Shown here: positions 51,952-60,287 of the stretch, one piece after another
Layout of the letters: every line of letters starts with the position of its first letter
Numbering within the stretch: position 1 is the stretch's first letter
Assembly: GCA_021741075.1 (NCBI GenBank)
Contig: JAIOYO010000010.1
Location: 1-64,000, forward strand
Reading direction: 5' to 3'
Origin: Flavobacteriales bacterium
Lineage (GTDB): Bacteria; Bacteroidota; Bacteroidia; UBA10329
DNA length: 64,000 nucleotides
The notes under the pieces: generated by a model
What the model was told of the DNA's origin: nothing
The model's database searches: none
The model's input: the letters and a program-made list of their open reading frames with translations, nothing else
Made by a program: the position numbers and the translations under genes

Positions 51952-52935
51952 ATGAAAGCACTCATTAAGGATTTCACCAACCAAATTGCGCATGCAATTG
52001 TTATTGGCAATTCATATTCCCCATCGGAGAAGAGACGAAAAATATCGAACGTGCTTATTTCAGGTCTTGGCGGCTCTGGAATTGGCGGGACAATTGCGGC
52101 CGAGGTTGTGGCTTCGGAAGCAATAGTTCCAATTGTGACTAATAACGGTTATTTCATCCCTGGTTTTGTGGATGATGAAACGCTTTTTCTTGCCTGTTCC
52201 TATTCTGGAAACACAGAAGAGACTATAAGTGCAACTCACATGGCACATGAAAAAGGTGCGAAGATTGCCGTTATTTCAAGTGGAGGAAAGCTAAAGGAAC
52301 TAGCCGAGAAACATCATTGGGATTTCATCGAAATACCTGGTGGTCAACCGCCACGTGCCAGTTTCGGACTTTCATTTCCCGAAGTACTATATGTCCTTCA
52401 TGCTCATGGCATAATCTCAAAGAAGTTTGAAAAGGAGTTGGAAGCAGGAATCAAACTTTTGGATACTAATGAAACGGAAATACAGAAGGAAGCTCAAGCT
52501 GTGACTGAAAAGCTCTTCGGAAAAATCCCCGTGATTTATGCTGCTGATGGTTTTGGTGGCGTTGCTACACGGTTTCGTCAGCAAGTAAACGAGAACGCAA
52601 AAATGCTTTGCTGGCACCACGTTATTCCCGAAATGAACCATAATGAATTGGTTGGTTGGAGAACAAAGGATGAAAACCTTGCGGTGGTTCTGTTCAGAAA
52701 CGAAACTGATTTCAAGAACATCCAAGCCCGAATGGAAATCAACAAGCAGACTTTTGCCGATTATACCAATACCACGTTAGAAATTTGGTCGAAGGGAGAA
52801 AGCGACCTTCAACGAGCGCTTTACCTCATTCATATTGGCGACTGGATTTCCTTCTTCTTAGGAGAGAAAAAAGGGGTTGATATCATGGAAGTGAAAGTCA
52901 TCGACCATCTGAAAAGCGAACTCGCAAAACTGTAA
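51952..52935 (+). CDS. Bifunctional phosphoglucose/phosphomannose isomerase (SIS domain)
   Basis: This 327-residue protein has two SIS domains and interconverts fructose-6-phosphate with glucose-6-phosphate or mannose-6-phosphate. The first domain has ISGLGGSGIGGTIAAE and the phosphate loop CSYSGNTEET. The second has AADGFGGVATRFRQQVNENAK and the IPEMNHNELVGW motif, where Glu and His are the expected catalytic residues. The C-terminal DIMEVKVIDHLKSEL helix is usual. It begins 2 nt after the hydrolase stop and would feed sugar nucleotides for envelope glycans. Its TAA lies in a 28-bp palindrome. Confidence 0.92.
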   Translation: MKALIKDFTNQIAHAIVIGNSYSPSEKRRKISNVLISGLGGSGIGGTIAAEVVASEAIVPIVTNNGYFIPGFVDDETLFLACSYSGNTEETISATHMAHEKGAKIAVISSGGKLKELAEKHHWDFIEIPGGQPPRASFGLSFPEVLYVLHAHGIISKKFEKELEAGIKLLDTNETEIQKEAQAVTEKLFGKIPVIYAADGFGGVATRFRQQVNENAKMLCWHHVIPEMNHNELVGWRTKDENLAVVLFRNETDFKNIQARMEINKQTFADYTNTTLEIWSKGESDLQRALYLIHIGDWISFFLGEKKGVDIMEVKVIDHLKSELAKL

Positions 52936-52959
52936 GGGTTTGCCGCGGCAAACCCCTAC
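52932..52959. repeat. 28-bp palindromic element, copy 2
   Basis: The arms GTAAGGGTTTG and CAAACCCCTAC surround a CCGCGG centre. The isomerase stop codon TAA (52933-52935) is inside its left arm, as in copy 1 at 46721-46748. It separates this gene from lipB. Confidence 0.85.
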
Positions 52960-52972
52960 GAAACACTGAACC

Positions 52973-53683
52973 TTGAACCCTCATAAGGTTTTCTTTGAAG
53001 ATAAAAGCCTAGTTCCGTACAAGGAATGTTGGGATTATCAGTTGAGTCATTTCCACGAAATGACTGAGCGGAAGAAGTGGAATAAACTTAACCCTCAACG
53101 CGAAAATCCTACCGAAAGCAGATTGATTTTCTGTTCGCATCCGCACGTTTACACGCTTGGTAAAAGTGGTTCAGAAGATAATTTGCTACTAACCCAAAGC
53201 GAGTTGAAGTTTTATGGAGCCGAGTTTTATCACATCAATCGTGGAGGTGATATTACCTACCACGGCCCAGGTCAAATAGTTGGTTATCCCATTTTCGACC
53301 TTGATTTTTTCTTCCACGATATTCACCAATTCATTGATAAATTGGAGGATGCGATAATGGCCACTTTGGCTTTGTATGGAATTGACTCTGGTCGCGGACC
53401 AAGAGGCTTTACTGGCGTTTGGATTGATTTTGATAATCCCGAAAAAGCACGGAAAATTTGCGCCTTTGGTATGCACGTAAGCCGCTGGGTTACCATGCAC
53501 GGTTTTGCCCTGAATGTGAACACCGATTTGAATTATTACAAGCACATCATTCCCTGCGGAATAGATGACAAAGCCGTTACCTCCATGCAAGCAGAATTGG
53601 GAAGACAAATTGACGAAGAGGAAGTAAAATCGAAGCTGAAAGCCGAGATTCAGAAGGTGCTTGAGATTCAGTCCTTCTTGTAG
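52973..53683 (+). CDS. lipB: Octanoyltransferase LipB
   Basis: This 236-residue enzyme moves octanoyl from acyl carrier protein to the lipoyl domains of dehydrogenases, the first step of lipoate synthesis. Signature motifs are RGGDITYHGPGQIVGYP and KICAFGMHVSRWVTMHGFALN. The catalytic Cys195 is in HIIPCGI and the catalytic Lys is probably K161. The TTG start (52973) is 13 nt after the palindrome, and no in-frame ATG is near. A short N-terminal extension (MNPHKVFFEDKSLVPYKECW) is typical in Bacteroidota. lipA is not in the window. The end overlaps the convergent oxidoreductase by 16 nt. Confidence 0.96.
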   Translation: MNPHKVFFEDKSLVPYKECWDYQLSHFHEMTERKKWNKLNPQRENPTESRLIFCSHPHVYTLGKSGSEDNLLLTQSELKFYGAEFYHINRGGDITYHGPGQIVGYPIFDLDFFFHDIHQFIDKLEDAIMATLALYGIDSGRGPRGFTGVWIDFDNPEKARKICAFGMHVSRWVTMHGFALNVNTDLNYYKHIIPCGIDDKAVTSMQAELGRQIDEEEVKSKLKAEIQKVLEIQSFL

Positions 53684-54747
53684 TGCCTACGCAGAAACCT
53701 GTTCAGATTTGCTTCTGCATCAAGCTCGCCATCATTGTAAATGAAATCAACCAATTGTTTGGCGAAATAAGGTGCAATCATCACGCCTTTCGTTCCCATT
53801 CCGTTAAACAGAAATAGGTATTTGTGTTCGGGATGAACTCCAATCACTGGTCTTCTATCAACCACAGTTGGGCGAATAGCAGCCTTTTCTTCAACTACCT
53901 CAAAACTCACATTGAGTGTCTTTTTAGCTTTGGAAAGCAATTCTTCTGTAGCCTCTTTGGTGGGAACTTCATCCAAAACATTCCATTCGTAGGTGGCGCC
54001 AAGTTTGAAAATGTTTTTTTCTTCAGTTGGAAATAGGAGAAACTGTTGGTTGTAGATTCTATCAGCACTCAACGAGTCATGTGCTTTTACCGTTAGAATC
54101 TGACCTTTTGTTGGTTTAAAAGGAACCCAGTTGAAAAACGGATTTTCCGAAATATATCGGCCTTCGGAGAAAATGATTCGCTCGGCTTTCACGTCTTCAT
54201 ATTCAATCTCTGATTCTTTGAGTTTTAATTTAGAATAATCTAATGCTTTCTTGATAAGGAACCCCTTTTGCTTCAAATACTTCCGATAAGCCAATAGGAG
54301 ATTTTCAATACGGACAAAACCAGCACTTTTTATGGTAACACTGGCAATAACCTCATCAGTAAATGGACCCGTTGGTTTTCGTTCTTCGATAGATTCAACA
54401 AATGGAGAAAGCCTGCCTTCTGCAATTACCTGATGCCACTCATGCACTTCGTCTTTAGAAGAGATTGGTTTGAGAATGGGGAAGGGATGAAGCAAGGAAT
54501 TTATGCCCAGCCGTTCATCCAATTCGGTGTACGACTCTACCAAAGAGGGGACTAATTCATCAGCTTTCCAACTTTTGAGTTTCCGCTTAAAAACGACTGG
54601 ATTGTAAATGCCACCTGCAATTAACGAAGCAGAGTTTGTTGGACAATTATCAACTACCAGAAATGATTTTCCTGTTTTTTCAAGTTGATGACAAAGATTT
54701 ATCCCTGCAATTCCAAGCCCTACAATCAGGTTCTCTGTCTCTCTCAA
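53668..54747 (-). CDS. FAD-dependent oxidoreductase (DAO family)
   Basis: This 359-residue protein starts with TTG, directly after an in-frame TGA, so no longer start is possible. The N-terminal dinucleotide-binding motif is LIVGLGIAGINLCHQL, followed by FLVVDN (the acidic end of the second strand). A GGIYNPVVFKRK segment and the C-terminal AAIRPTVVDRRPVIGVHPE and FLFNGMGTKGVMIAPYFA blocks are typical of D-amino-acid oxidase and glycine-oxidase-like enzymes (MnmC C-terminal-like). The substrate is unknown. It follows a small membrane gene by 5 nt, so the two are probably cotranscribed. Confidence 0.85.
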   Translation of the reverse strand: MRETENLIVGLGIAGINLCHQLEKTGKSFLVVDNCPTNSASLIAGGIYNPVVFKRKLKSWKADELVPSLVESYTELDERLGINSLLHPFPILKPISSKDEVHEWHQVIAEGRLSPFVESIEERKPTGPFTDEVIASVTIKSAGFVRIENLLLAYRKYLKQKGFLIKKALDYSKLKLKESEIEYEDVKAERIIFSEGRYISENPFFNWVPFKPTKGQILTVKAHDSLSADRIYNQQFLLFPTEEKNIFKLGATYEWNVLDEVPTKEATEELLSKAKKTLNVSFEVVEEKAAIRPTVVDRRPVIGVHPEHKYLFLFNGMGTKGVMIAPYFAKQLVDFIYNDGELDAEANLNRFLRRHYKKD

Positions 54748-54752
54748 TCAGG

Positions 54753-55142
54753 CTATAGTTTGGATGTGTACGTGGCACCAGCCATTGAACACGGAATGAA
54801 GACGATGAAATCCAAATAAAACCATTCAGGATAAGACGTTATCAAAACCATGTTAACCAGTCCAAGAATAGTCAGAATGGCTCCAAGTGTGAGGCCAACG
54901 TTCATCGTGTCTTCTTTTAAGATAAAGCCAACAGCTAATCCGCCAATCAGAGACCCGATGGCATGGCTCAGAATCATCATGATCAGACCAACGACTGAAA
55001 GACTACCCACCATGGCACGAACGGCATCTAAATCAGCTACGGGGCCAGGCGTTCCGAATGAACGTACCGCCAAGACGGCTCCGATGGCAATAATTGAAAA
55101 TGATAGGAAAACTCCGACAATGACAGCGATAAACTTTTTCAT
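54753..55142 (-). CDS. Small four-span membrane protein of unknown function
   Basis: This 129-residue protein has four membrane spans: FIAVIVGVFLSFSIIAIGAVL, SLSVVGLIMMILSHAIG, a third around VGLTLGAILTILGLVNMV and a last one near WFYLDFIVFIPCSMAGA. There is a short charged loop (LKEDTMN) between spans two and three. No family motif is recognised. It begins at ATG 55142, about 50 nt after the S8 peptidase stop, and its TAG lies 5 nt before the start of the oxidoreductase, so it could be its membrane partner by position only. Confidence 0.7.
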   Translation of the reverse strand: MKKFIAVIVGVFLSFSIIAIGAVLAVRSFGTPGPVADLDAVRAMVGSLSVVGLIMMILSHAIGSLIGGLAVGFILKEDTMNVGLTLGAILTILGLVNMVLITSYPEWFYLDFIVFIPCSMAGATYTSKL

Positions 55143-55191
55143 TGGATATTGGATTTGGTTATACCAATGTAACGAAAAAGTAATCTGTTTC

Positions 55192-56790
55192 TTATTTAGG
55201 ATATTTTTTTAGTGCCAAAACAGCAGCGTTGTATGCGTTAACTACGCCACCATTAACCGATAGTTTTTTGAATGCAGCCGACTTGCTTTGTTTATATTCT
55301 GGGTCAGGCAGAAGCACAGTAAGTTTTGGGTATTTATTGCTTGACTCAAGCAATAATTGCTTCAATTCTAATGCGGAAATCTCAGGAAAATAAGATTTGA
55401 TAAGCGCAGCAACGCCACTTACAACAGGAGCAGCCATGCTTGTTCCATCCTCAAATTCGTATGTGTTATTTGGCTTCGTTGAGTAAATCTGAACTCCCGG
55501 AGAGAAAAGGTCAACGGATTTTTTGCCATAGTTAGAGAATACGCCAACTAAGTGTTCATCTCCAGTAGAAGCAGAAGCTCCAACCGTTAACCAAGTAGAA
55601 CAGCTTCCTTTTTCAAACGCATAATTCGGGTCTGGAAAATTTGCCGCTTTATCGAGGTTTTCGGCATCATTTCCTGCTGCATGAATCATCAGCACCCCTT
55701 TCTCTTCTGCGTGTTTTATGGCTTTTTGCACATCTTCAAAATATGGAGAATAAGCTTTTCCAAAACTCATATTGATGATGCTTGCACCATTGTCGGCAGC
55801 GTAGCGAATGGCATTGGCAATGTCTTTATCGAACTCATCTCCGTTAGGAACGGTACGAAGAATCATCAACTCTACATTTTGGCAAATACCATCCATTCCA
55901 ATGCTATTTCCGCTTACTGCACCAACAATTCCAGCTACGTGCGTTCCGTGGTCATCATGAGGGGCAGAAACGTCATTATTTCCGTAAAAACGGTCTTCCA
56001 TATTATCAGCATCATCACCAATAAAAGAACGATCCACGAAGTTTGGGTTGTAATGAAACTCCAATTTTTCGCTGAGGTAGTTGTGATATTTCTCCAATGC
56101 ATCAGCGCTGAAATTTGGATCTTGTACTAAACCAGATAGAATCTGTTTGGACAATTGAACATCATCTCCTTCCCAACTTTGGAGGTTTTCTAGTGTGTAG
56201 TTTTCTCCAAAATTTGCTGTTGCAGAACTGTCAGCCATCTTGTAAATCACCAAAAAACCGTTAATCTGTTCGAACTCTGCTGCGGTTGCTTGCAGTTCTT
56301 CTAAAATTTCGGTCTCGGCTTTTTTGAATAGGTCGTAATCTGCTCTATCCGCTTTTGCGACTGCATTTTTTGATTCAATTTCCTGAAATCTTGGAGCTAA
56401 CTTTCGGTATATCCGAGTGATTTCCAAGTTTGCCTCATTCAAGTTCTCTCCTTTTGAGTTACCAAGGAAATTCCAGCCATTCACGTCATCAACATAACCG
56501 TTATTATCATCGTCAATTCCGTTTCCTGCAATCTCTCCAGTGTTCACCCAAATGTTGTCCTTTAGGTCTTCGTGATCTGTATCAACACCAGAATCCAAAA
56601 TGGCCACAACCACCTTGGTTGGTTTTCTGTCTTTCAAAAGCTCGTAAGCTTTTTCTGCTCCAACACCATAAATTCCTTCTGATGGATCTTTCATATGCCA
56701 GCCTTTCAGAGTTTCGTCCTGAGAAAAGGCAGAATAAGAAATCAGCATTGACAGCGTCAATGCTGCAATAAGTTTATTGAGAACACGCAT
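55192..56790 (-). CDS. Secreted S8 (subtilisin-like) serine peptidase with large insertion
   Basis: From ATG 56790 the protein has 532 residues and starts with a signal peptide (LIAALTLSMLISYSAFSQ). The catalytic triad is complete: Asp66 in AILDSGVD, His281 in DDHGTHVAG and Ser451 in DGTSMAAP, with the oxyanion Asn in HAAGND. The gap between Asp and His is 215 residues, against about 30-50 in subtilisins, because of a helical insertion (about residues 115-265, rich in Glu/Lys). Such insertions occur in a Bacteroidota S8 subgroup. An acidic DDDNNGYVDD loop may bind calcium. There is no T9SS sorting domain, so it probably stays in the periplasm. Confidence 0.92.
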   Translation of the reverse strand: MRVLNKLIAALTLSMLISYSAFSQDETLKGWHMKDPSEGIYGVGAEKAYELLKDRKPTKVVVAILDSGVDTDHEDLKDNIWVNTGEIAGNGIDDDNNGYVDDVNGWNFLGNSKGENLNEANLEITRIYRKLAPRFQEIESKNAVAKADRADYDLFKKAETEILEELQATAAEFEQINGFLVIYKMADSSATANFGENYTLENLQSWEGDDVQLSKQILSGLVQDPNFSADALEKYHNYLSEKLEFHYNPNFVDRSFIGDDADNMEDRFYGNNDVSAPHDDHGTHVAGIVGAVSGNSIGMDGICQNVELMILRTVPNGDEFDKDIANAIRYAADNGASIINMSFGKAYSPYFEDVQKAIKHAEEKGVLMIHAAGNDAENLDKAANFPDPNYAFEKGSCSTWLTVGASASTGDEHLVGVFSNYGKKSVDLFSPGVQIYSTKPNNTYEFEDGTSMAAPVVSGVAALIKSYFPEISALELKQLLLESSNKYPKLTVLLPDPEYKQSKSAAFKKLSVNGGVVNAYNAAVLALKKYPK

Positions 56791-56938
56791 GTTTTTGAGT
56801 TGAGAGTAATTTTGGGCGGTAATGATACCCATGTTTTCTAAATGGGAACGCAAAAAAGTCGATGAGTGTTCTCAGTACAGCACCGATCTAACGTTTTTTA
56901 GGAATGCAAATTTCTTTTGACAGGAAAAATTGGGGCAT

Positions 56939-56968
56939 AAAAAAAGCAGGCTCCCCAGCCTGCTTTTC
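56939..56968 (-). terminator. Rho-independent terminator of the LytTR gene
   Basis: An 11-bp perfect stem (AAAAGCAGGCT, loop CCCC, AGCCTGCTTTT; 56942-56967) is followed by a T7 run on the minus strand. It lies 24 nt past the LytTR stop. Confidence 0.92.
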
Positions 56969-56990
56969 AACCTACAACCCATGAAACCGC

Positions 56991-57425
56991 CTATGCGGCA
57001 TTCAAAGAAGCCTTAAAGTCTTTTTTATATGCTCGGCCAATTGGCACGCTAAACCTCATTTCGCAATCGCGAATCTCAATCGTACTTCCTTTTACGGCCG
57101 AAACTTTATCTAAATTCACAATGAACGACCTGTGAGAGCGAACGAATACGTTATCTGGCAACGAATCGACCATGTCTTTCATGGTAGAAAGCGTGATGTA
57201 TTTTCCTGTTGTGGTCTTAATGATTACATAGTCACTAAGAGCCTTAATGAAGAGAATCTCATCCAAATTGACAGGTACCAATTGATAATTGGCCTTGATT
57301 AGAATTCTTTCCTTTCCGTTTCCGCTAGTTGTATCCGTTCTCATGGCTTGAACTTTATAATCGTTAATGCTGTCGTTCTGGTAATAAAATTTCCTATTGA
57401 TGGTAGTATTACACTTTTCGGTCAC
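56991..57425 (-). CDS. LytTR-domain DNA-binding regulator without receiver domain
   Basis: This protein has 144 residues from GTG 57425; ATG 57344 (117 residues) is an alternative that keeps the whole domain. The LytTR domain spans about residues 40-140: VNLDEILFIKALSDYVIIKT, the short ITLSTMKDMVDSLP helix and the FVRSHRSFIVNLDKVSAVKG recognition segment. There is no CheY-like receiver, so it is not a classic response regulator; the short N-terminal part has no recognised sensor. It probably binds direct repeats upstream of target genes, and the divergent coiled-coil gene is an obvious candidate. It has its own terminator. Confidence 0.9.
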   Translation of the reverse strand: MTEKCNTTINRKFYYQNDSINDYKVQAMRTDTTSGNGKERILIKANYQLVPVNLDEILFIKALSDYVIIKTTTGKYITLSTMKDMVDSLPDNVFVRSHRSFIVNLDKVSAVKGSTIEIRDCEMRFSVPIGRAYKKDFKASLNAA

Positions 57426-57526
57426 TAGAAGTTTCCACTTTTAGACGAATTTGCCCTATTTCCCGACCAATCGACCAACGGAAGGCCTCCGAATTGTGCT
57501 TGGCTTAGTTCGGAAAAGCATTTTAT

Positions 57527-57534
57527 TACTTTTG
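57527..57534 (+). promoter_or_regulatory. -7 box (TACTTTTG) of the coiled-coil gene
   Basis: A perfect TAnnTTTG box, 45-66 nt upstream of the possible starts at 57580 or 57601. It lies in the gap shared with the LytTR gene. Confidence 0.45.
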
Positions 57535-57579
57535 CAAGCCTCATTTTTTCAATAGATAACATTTAACCAATTAGCGCGT

Positions 57580-59379
57580 TTGTCGCTCACTTCCGGTTCG
57601 TTGGTAAGACAAATCCTCATATTATCTCTAGTTCTGTTCGGTTTTGCGGCTCATTCGCAGGAAGGAAAACTTGTGCTTAATGGTAATGTGACTAAAGAAG
57701 GTCAACCTCTGGGAGAAGCCGAAATCAAGATTTTTAGGGTTGATGGCGGCCTTAAGTATTCCTATGCTAATAATGTTGGGAAATTCGTGACATCGCTTGA
57801 CCTCAATACCGAGTATGTGGTGAGCGTTTCTGAAAAAGGCTACGCTACAAAAACGATTACTGTAGTAACGAAAGTTCCTTCAGGAGCTAAAGGGGAGTAC
57901 GCTCAATCGGTAACGTTAGACCTTCAGCGCATGCGTCAGGATCACAAAGGCAATCCTGTTCGGGAGGAAACGGCTGGAGGCGTTATGTTTAACGAAGGGG
58001 CAGGCACTTTCGTGACGGTTACACGAGACATCAGCCGTATTGAAGAGGAAATGGCTGCTGCTGCTGAAGCTGCAAAAATCAGGGAAGCTGCGCGCCAAAA
58101 AGCGTTGGTGATTGCTCGCGAAAATGCACGATTGGATTCGATTGCTCGTGCACGCGAACTTTTTATTGCTGATTCCATCGCCAATTGGGCACTTAGACAG
58201 GAAGAGTTGAAGGCTGCTAAGGAAAAGGCGCGGATAGACTCAATTGCAGCTGTTGAGGCTCATTTGGCAAAAATGAAGGCTAAACTCGCCAAGCAGCGGG
58301 AAGACGAATTGAGCAATGAGGCCAAAAAGCTGGATGATTTGGCGGCTGCGGAACGCGAACGCAAGCGATTGGCAGCGTTGCAAGCGGCCAAGGCAGATTC
58401 GTTAAAGAATGCGCAATTGTCTGCTGCGGATGCGTTAGCGGCAGCCGAAAAGGCCCAAAAAGATTCTATTGCCGAAGCAAAACGGCTACGCGAACTGTCA
58501 GAACAGGCCAAACAGGATTCAATTCTCGCTGCGCGCGATGCGGATAAACTCGCACTTCAACAGGAAAAGGAAGCCGAACGGCTGAAAAAACTTGCTGAAA
58601 AGGATTCTTTAGCTGCGGTAAAAGAGGCAGAAAGATTGGCTACAGAATTGGCTAAGCAATTGGAAGTCCAGCGTAAACAAGCCGAAGCAGATTCCTTGGC
58701 ACTGGTAGCAGAAACAGAACGTAAAGAACAAGAGCGACTTGCAGCACAAGATGCCGCCAAGCGCCAAGCAGAGAAGGATTCGATAGATGCGGCAAAAGAC
58801 GCGGCACGAGTTGCGGCAGAACTTGCAAAAGAGCTGGAAAGACAGCGCAAACAGGCGGTAACAGATTCAATTGCAGCAGCAAAAGAGGCGCAACGGTTGG
58901 CAGAGGAAGCAGCGCGCTTGGCAGAAGAGGCTAGAAAAAAGGCTGTTCAAGATTCAATTGCTGAGGTTAAACGACTAGAAGTTGTTGCAGAACAAGCGAG
59001 AGTGGATTCCATGGCGGCAGCAAAAGAGGAAGCACGGGTTGAAAGATTGCGTCAACAAGAAGAGGCAGCTAGGTTGGAAAAGGAACGCGTAGAAGCCATT
59101 GCAGCAGAAAAAGAAGCTGCCAAGCAAGCTGAAATTGCTCGTGTTCGCGAACAGCGTAAGGAAAACACGCTCGTCATCACAACTGAAACCAAAGGTTCGG
59201 ACGTTATTACAATCGCCAAAGCCGATATCTACGGAGTCAAAACCACCTATAAGAAGGTTGCTCATAGTTGGGGCGATGTGTTCTACTATAAAGGCGAAGC
59301 AATCATTACAGATGCGCTCTACAAGACCGAGTTGCAAAACGCTCGAAACGAGGTGAATCCAGAAAACGTAACGGAGTAA
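57580..59379 (+). CDS. Secreted alanine/glutamate-rich coiled-coil protein with CarboxypepD-like domain
   Basis: This protein has 599 residues from TTG 57580; TTG 57601 would start directly at the signal peptide LVRQILILSLVLFGFAAHSQ. Residues about 28-115 form a small beta domain of the carboxypeptidase-regulatory type (LVLNGNVTKEGQPLGEAEIKIF, ATKTITV). Residues about 145-535 are one long helical, Ala/Glu/Lys/Arg-rich region in which a DS[ILM] triplet, mostly DSIA or DSLA, recurs about twelve times. A short C-terminal domain (TLVITTETKGSDVITIAKADIY, WGDVFYYKGEAITDALY-like) follows. The layout suggests a periplasmic spacer, perhaps contacting cell wall or outer membrane. No named family is recognised. 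Confidence 0.8.
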   Translation: MSLTSGSLVRQILILSLVLFGFAAHSQEGKLVLNGNVTKEGQPLGEAEIKIFRVDGGLKYSYANNVGKFVTSLDLNTEYVVSVSEKGYATKTITVVTKVPSGAKGEYAQSVTLDLQRMRQDHKGNPVREETAGGVMFNEGAGTFVTVTRDISRIEEEMAAAAEAAKIREAARQKALVIARENARLDSIARARELFIADSIANWALRQEELKAAKEKARIDSIAAVEAHLAKMKAKLAKQREDELSNEAKKLDDLAAAERERKRLAALQAAKADSLKNAQLSAADALAAAEKAQKDSIAEAKRLRELSEQAKQDSILAARDADKLALQQEKEAERLKKLAEKDSLAAVKEAERLATELAKQLEVQRKQAEADSLALVAETERKEQERLAAQDAAKRQAEKDSIDAAKDAARVAAELAKELERQRKQAVTDSIAAAKEAQRLAEEAARLAEEARKKAVQDSIAEVKRLEVVAEQARVDSMAAAKEEARVERLRQQEEAARLEKERVEAIAAEKEAAKQAEIARVREQRKENTLVITTETKGSDVITIAKADIYGVKTTYKKVAHSWGDVFYYKGEAIITDALYKTELQNARNEVNPENVTE

Positions 59380-59383
59380 AAGG

Positions 59384-60214
59384 TTACTTGGAGTGAGCTG
59401 AAATCCAACTCAGAATCGCCTTAAAAAGCTCTTCTCTTTCTGGCTCGTTGTGAGATTCGTGATAGCCACCATCTAAGGATTTGAAAGTCATATCACCCGT
59501 TGTCTTAGAAGCAAATTGCTTTGAGGCATCGTGTGAGGTAAGCGTATCGGCTGTTCCATGATAAAGTAGTGTTGGTGTTTTGAGTTCAGAAGCGTGTTCC
59601 AAAGCCCAGAATCCTTGGTTGTAAACACCCACAAAAAAGCCTGTGCTGATTTTATCGTGCACCAATTTGTCGTCAACGTAACGTTGAACTTCCTTCGGGT
59701 CTTTGGAAATGGCTTTTACATCCAAGTTACTTGACTGAACCAAACTAGGAAGAAATCCACTTACCAGCTTTGCCAATTTCACTTGAATTGCGGGTGGGTC
59801 AAAAGCCAATTTCAACCAAGGAGCAGAAACAATTGCCCCACTGATTTTTGGATTCCGTTTGATCAGATAGTTGAGAAGTACATTTCCGCCCATGCTGTGC
59901 CCGAACAAAAATGTTGGCTTTGCAGGCACCAGCTCAACCATTTTGGACGTCAATTCGCCCACACAACCAAGCAACATATCGTAACTCGAAACATGACCGC
60001 GCTTGCCGCCAGTTTTACCATGACCAATTTGATCATACGATACAACTGAAATGTTCGCAGCGGTCAAAGCATCCACCAAATAATTGTAACGAGAAGAATG
60101 TTCTCCCATGCCATGGATGATTCCAACCACTGCTTTCGGACTCTCTACTAACCAAGATTGACCATAAACGGAAATCCCTGTCTTCGATTTCCATGTGTAT
60201 TCTTTGTGTTCCAT
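59384..60214 (-). CDS. Monoacylglycerol lipase-like alpha/beta hydrolase
   Basis: This 276-residue cytoplasmic serine hydrolase has the oxyanion motif VGIIHGMGEHSSRY and the nucleophile Ser107 in GHSMGG, with YDQIGHGKTGGKRGHV between them, the HGxGxS-like block of the monoacylglycerol lipase/lysophospholipase group. The acid is in HGTADTLTS and the His in GGYHESHNE. Length and motif order match bacterial MGL-like enzymes that release fatty acid from monoglycerides or lysolipids. The start at ATG 60214 is backed by a TATATTTG -7 box 16 nt upstream. It is convergent with the coiled-coil gene, with 4 nt between their stops. Confidence 0.9.
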   Translation of the reverse strand: MEHKEYTWKSKTGISVYGQSWLVESPKAVVGIIHGMGEHSSRYNYLVDALTAANISVVSYDQIGHGKTGGKRGHVSSYDMLLGCVGELTSKMVELVPAKPTFLFGHSMGGNVLLNYLIKRNPKISGAIVSAPWLKLAFDPPAIQVKLAKLVSGFLPSLVQSSNLDVKAISKDPKEVQRYVDDKLVHDKISTGFFVGVYNQGFWALEHASELKTPTLLYHGTADTLTSHDASKQFASKTTGDMTFKSLDGGYHESHNEPEREELFKAILSWISAHSK

Positions 60215-60230
60215 TTCCCTGATTTGATTC

Positions 60231-60238
60231 CAAATATA
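60231..60238 (-). promoter_or_regulatory. -7 box (TATATTTG) of the lipase-like gene
   Basis: A perfect TAnnTTTG box on the minus strand, ending 16 nt upstream of the ATG. Confidence 0.5.
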
Positions 60239-60264
60239 TGATTAACCAACGCGGTTGATTCTTC

Positions 60265-60272
60265 TATCTTTG
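60265..60272 (+). promoter_or_regulatory. -7 box (TATCTTTG) of the EEP-family gene
   Basis: A perfect TAnnTTTG box ending 15 nt upstream of ATG 60288. With the box at 60231 it forms a compact divergent promoter pair. Confidence 0.5.
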
Positions 60273-60287
60273 GTCGAACGCATCGTC

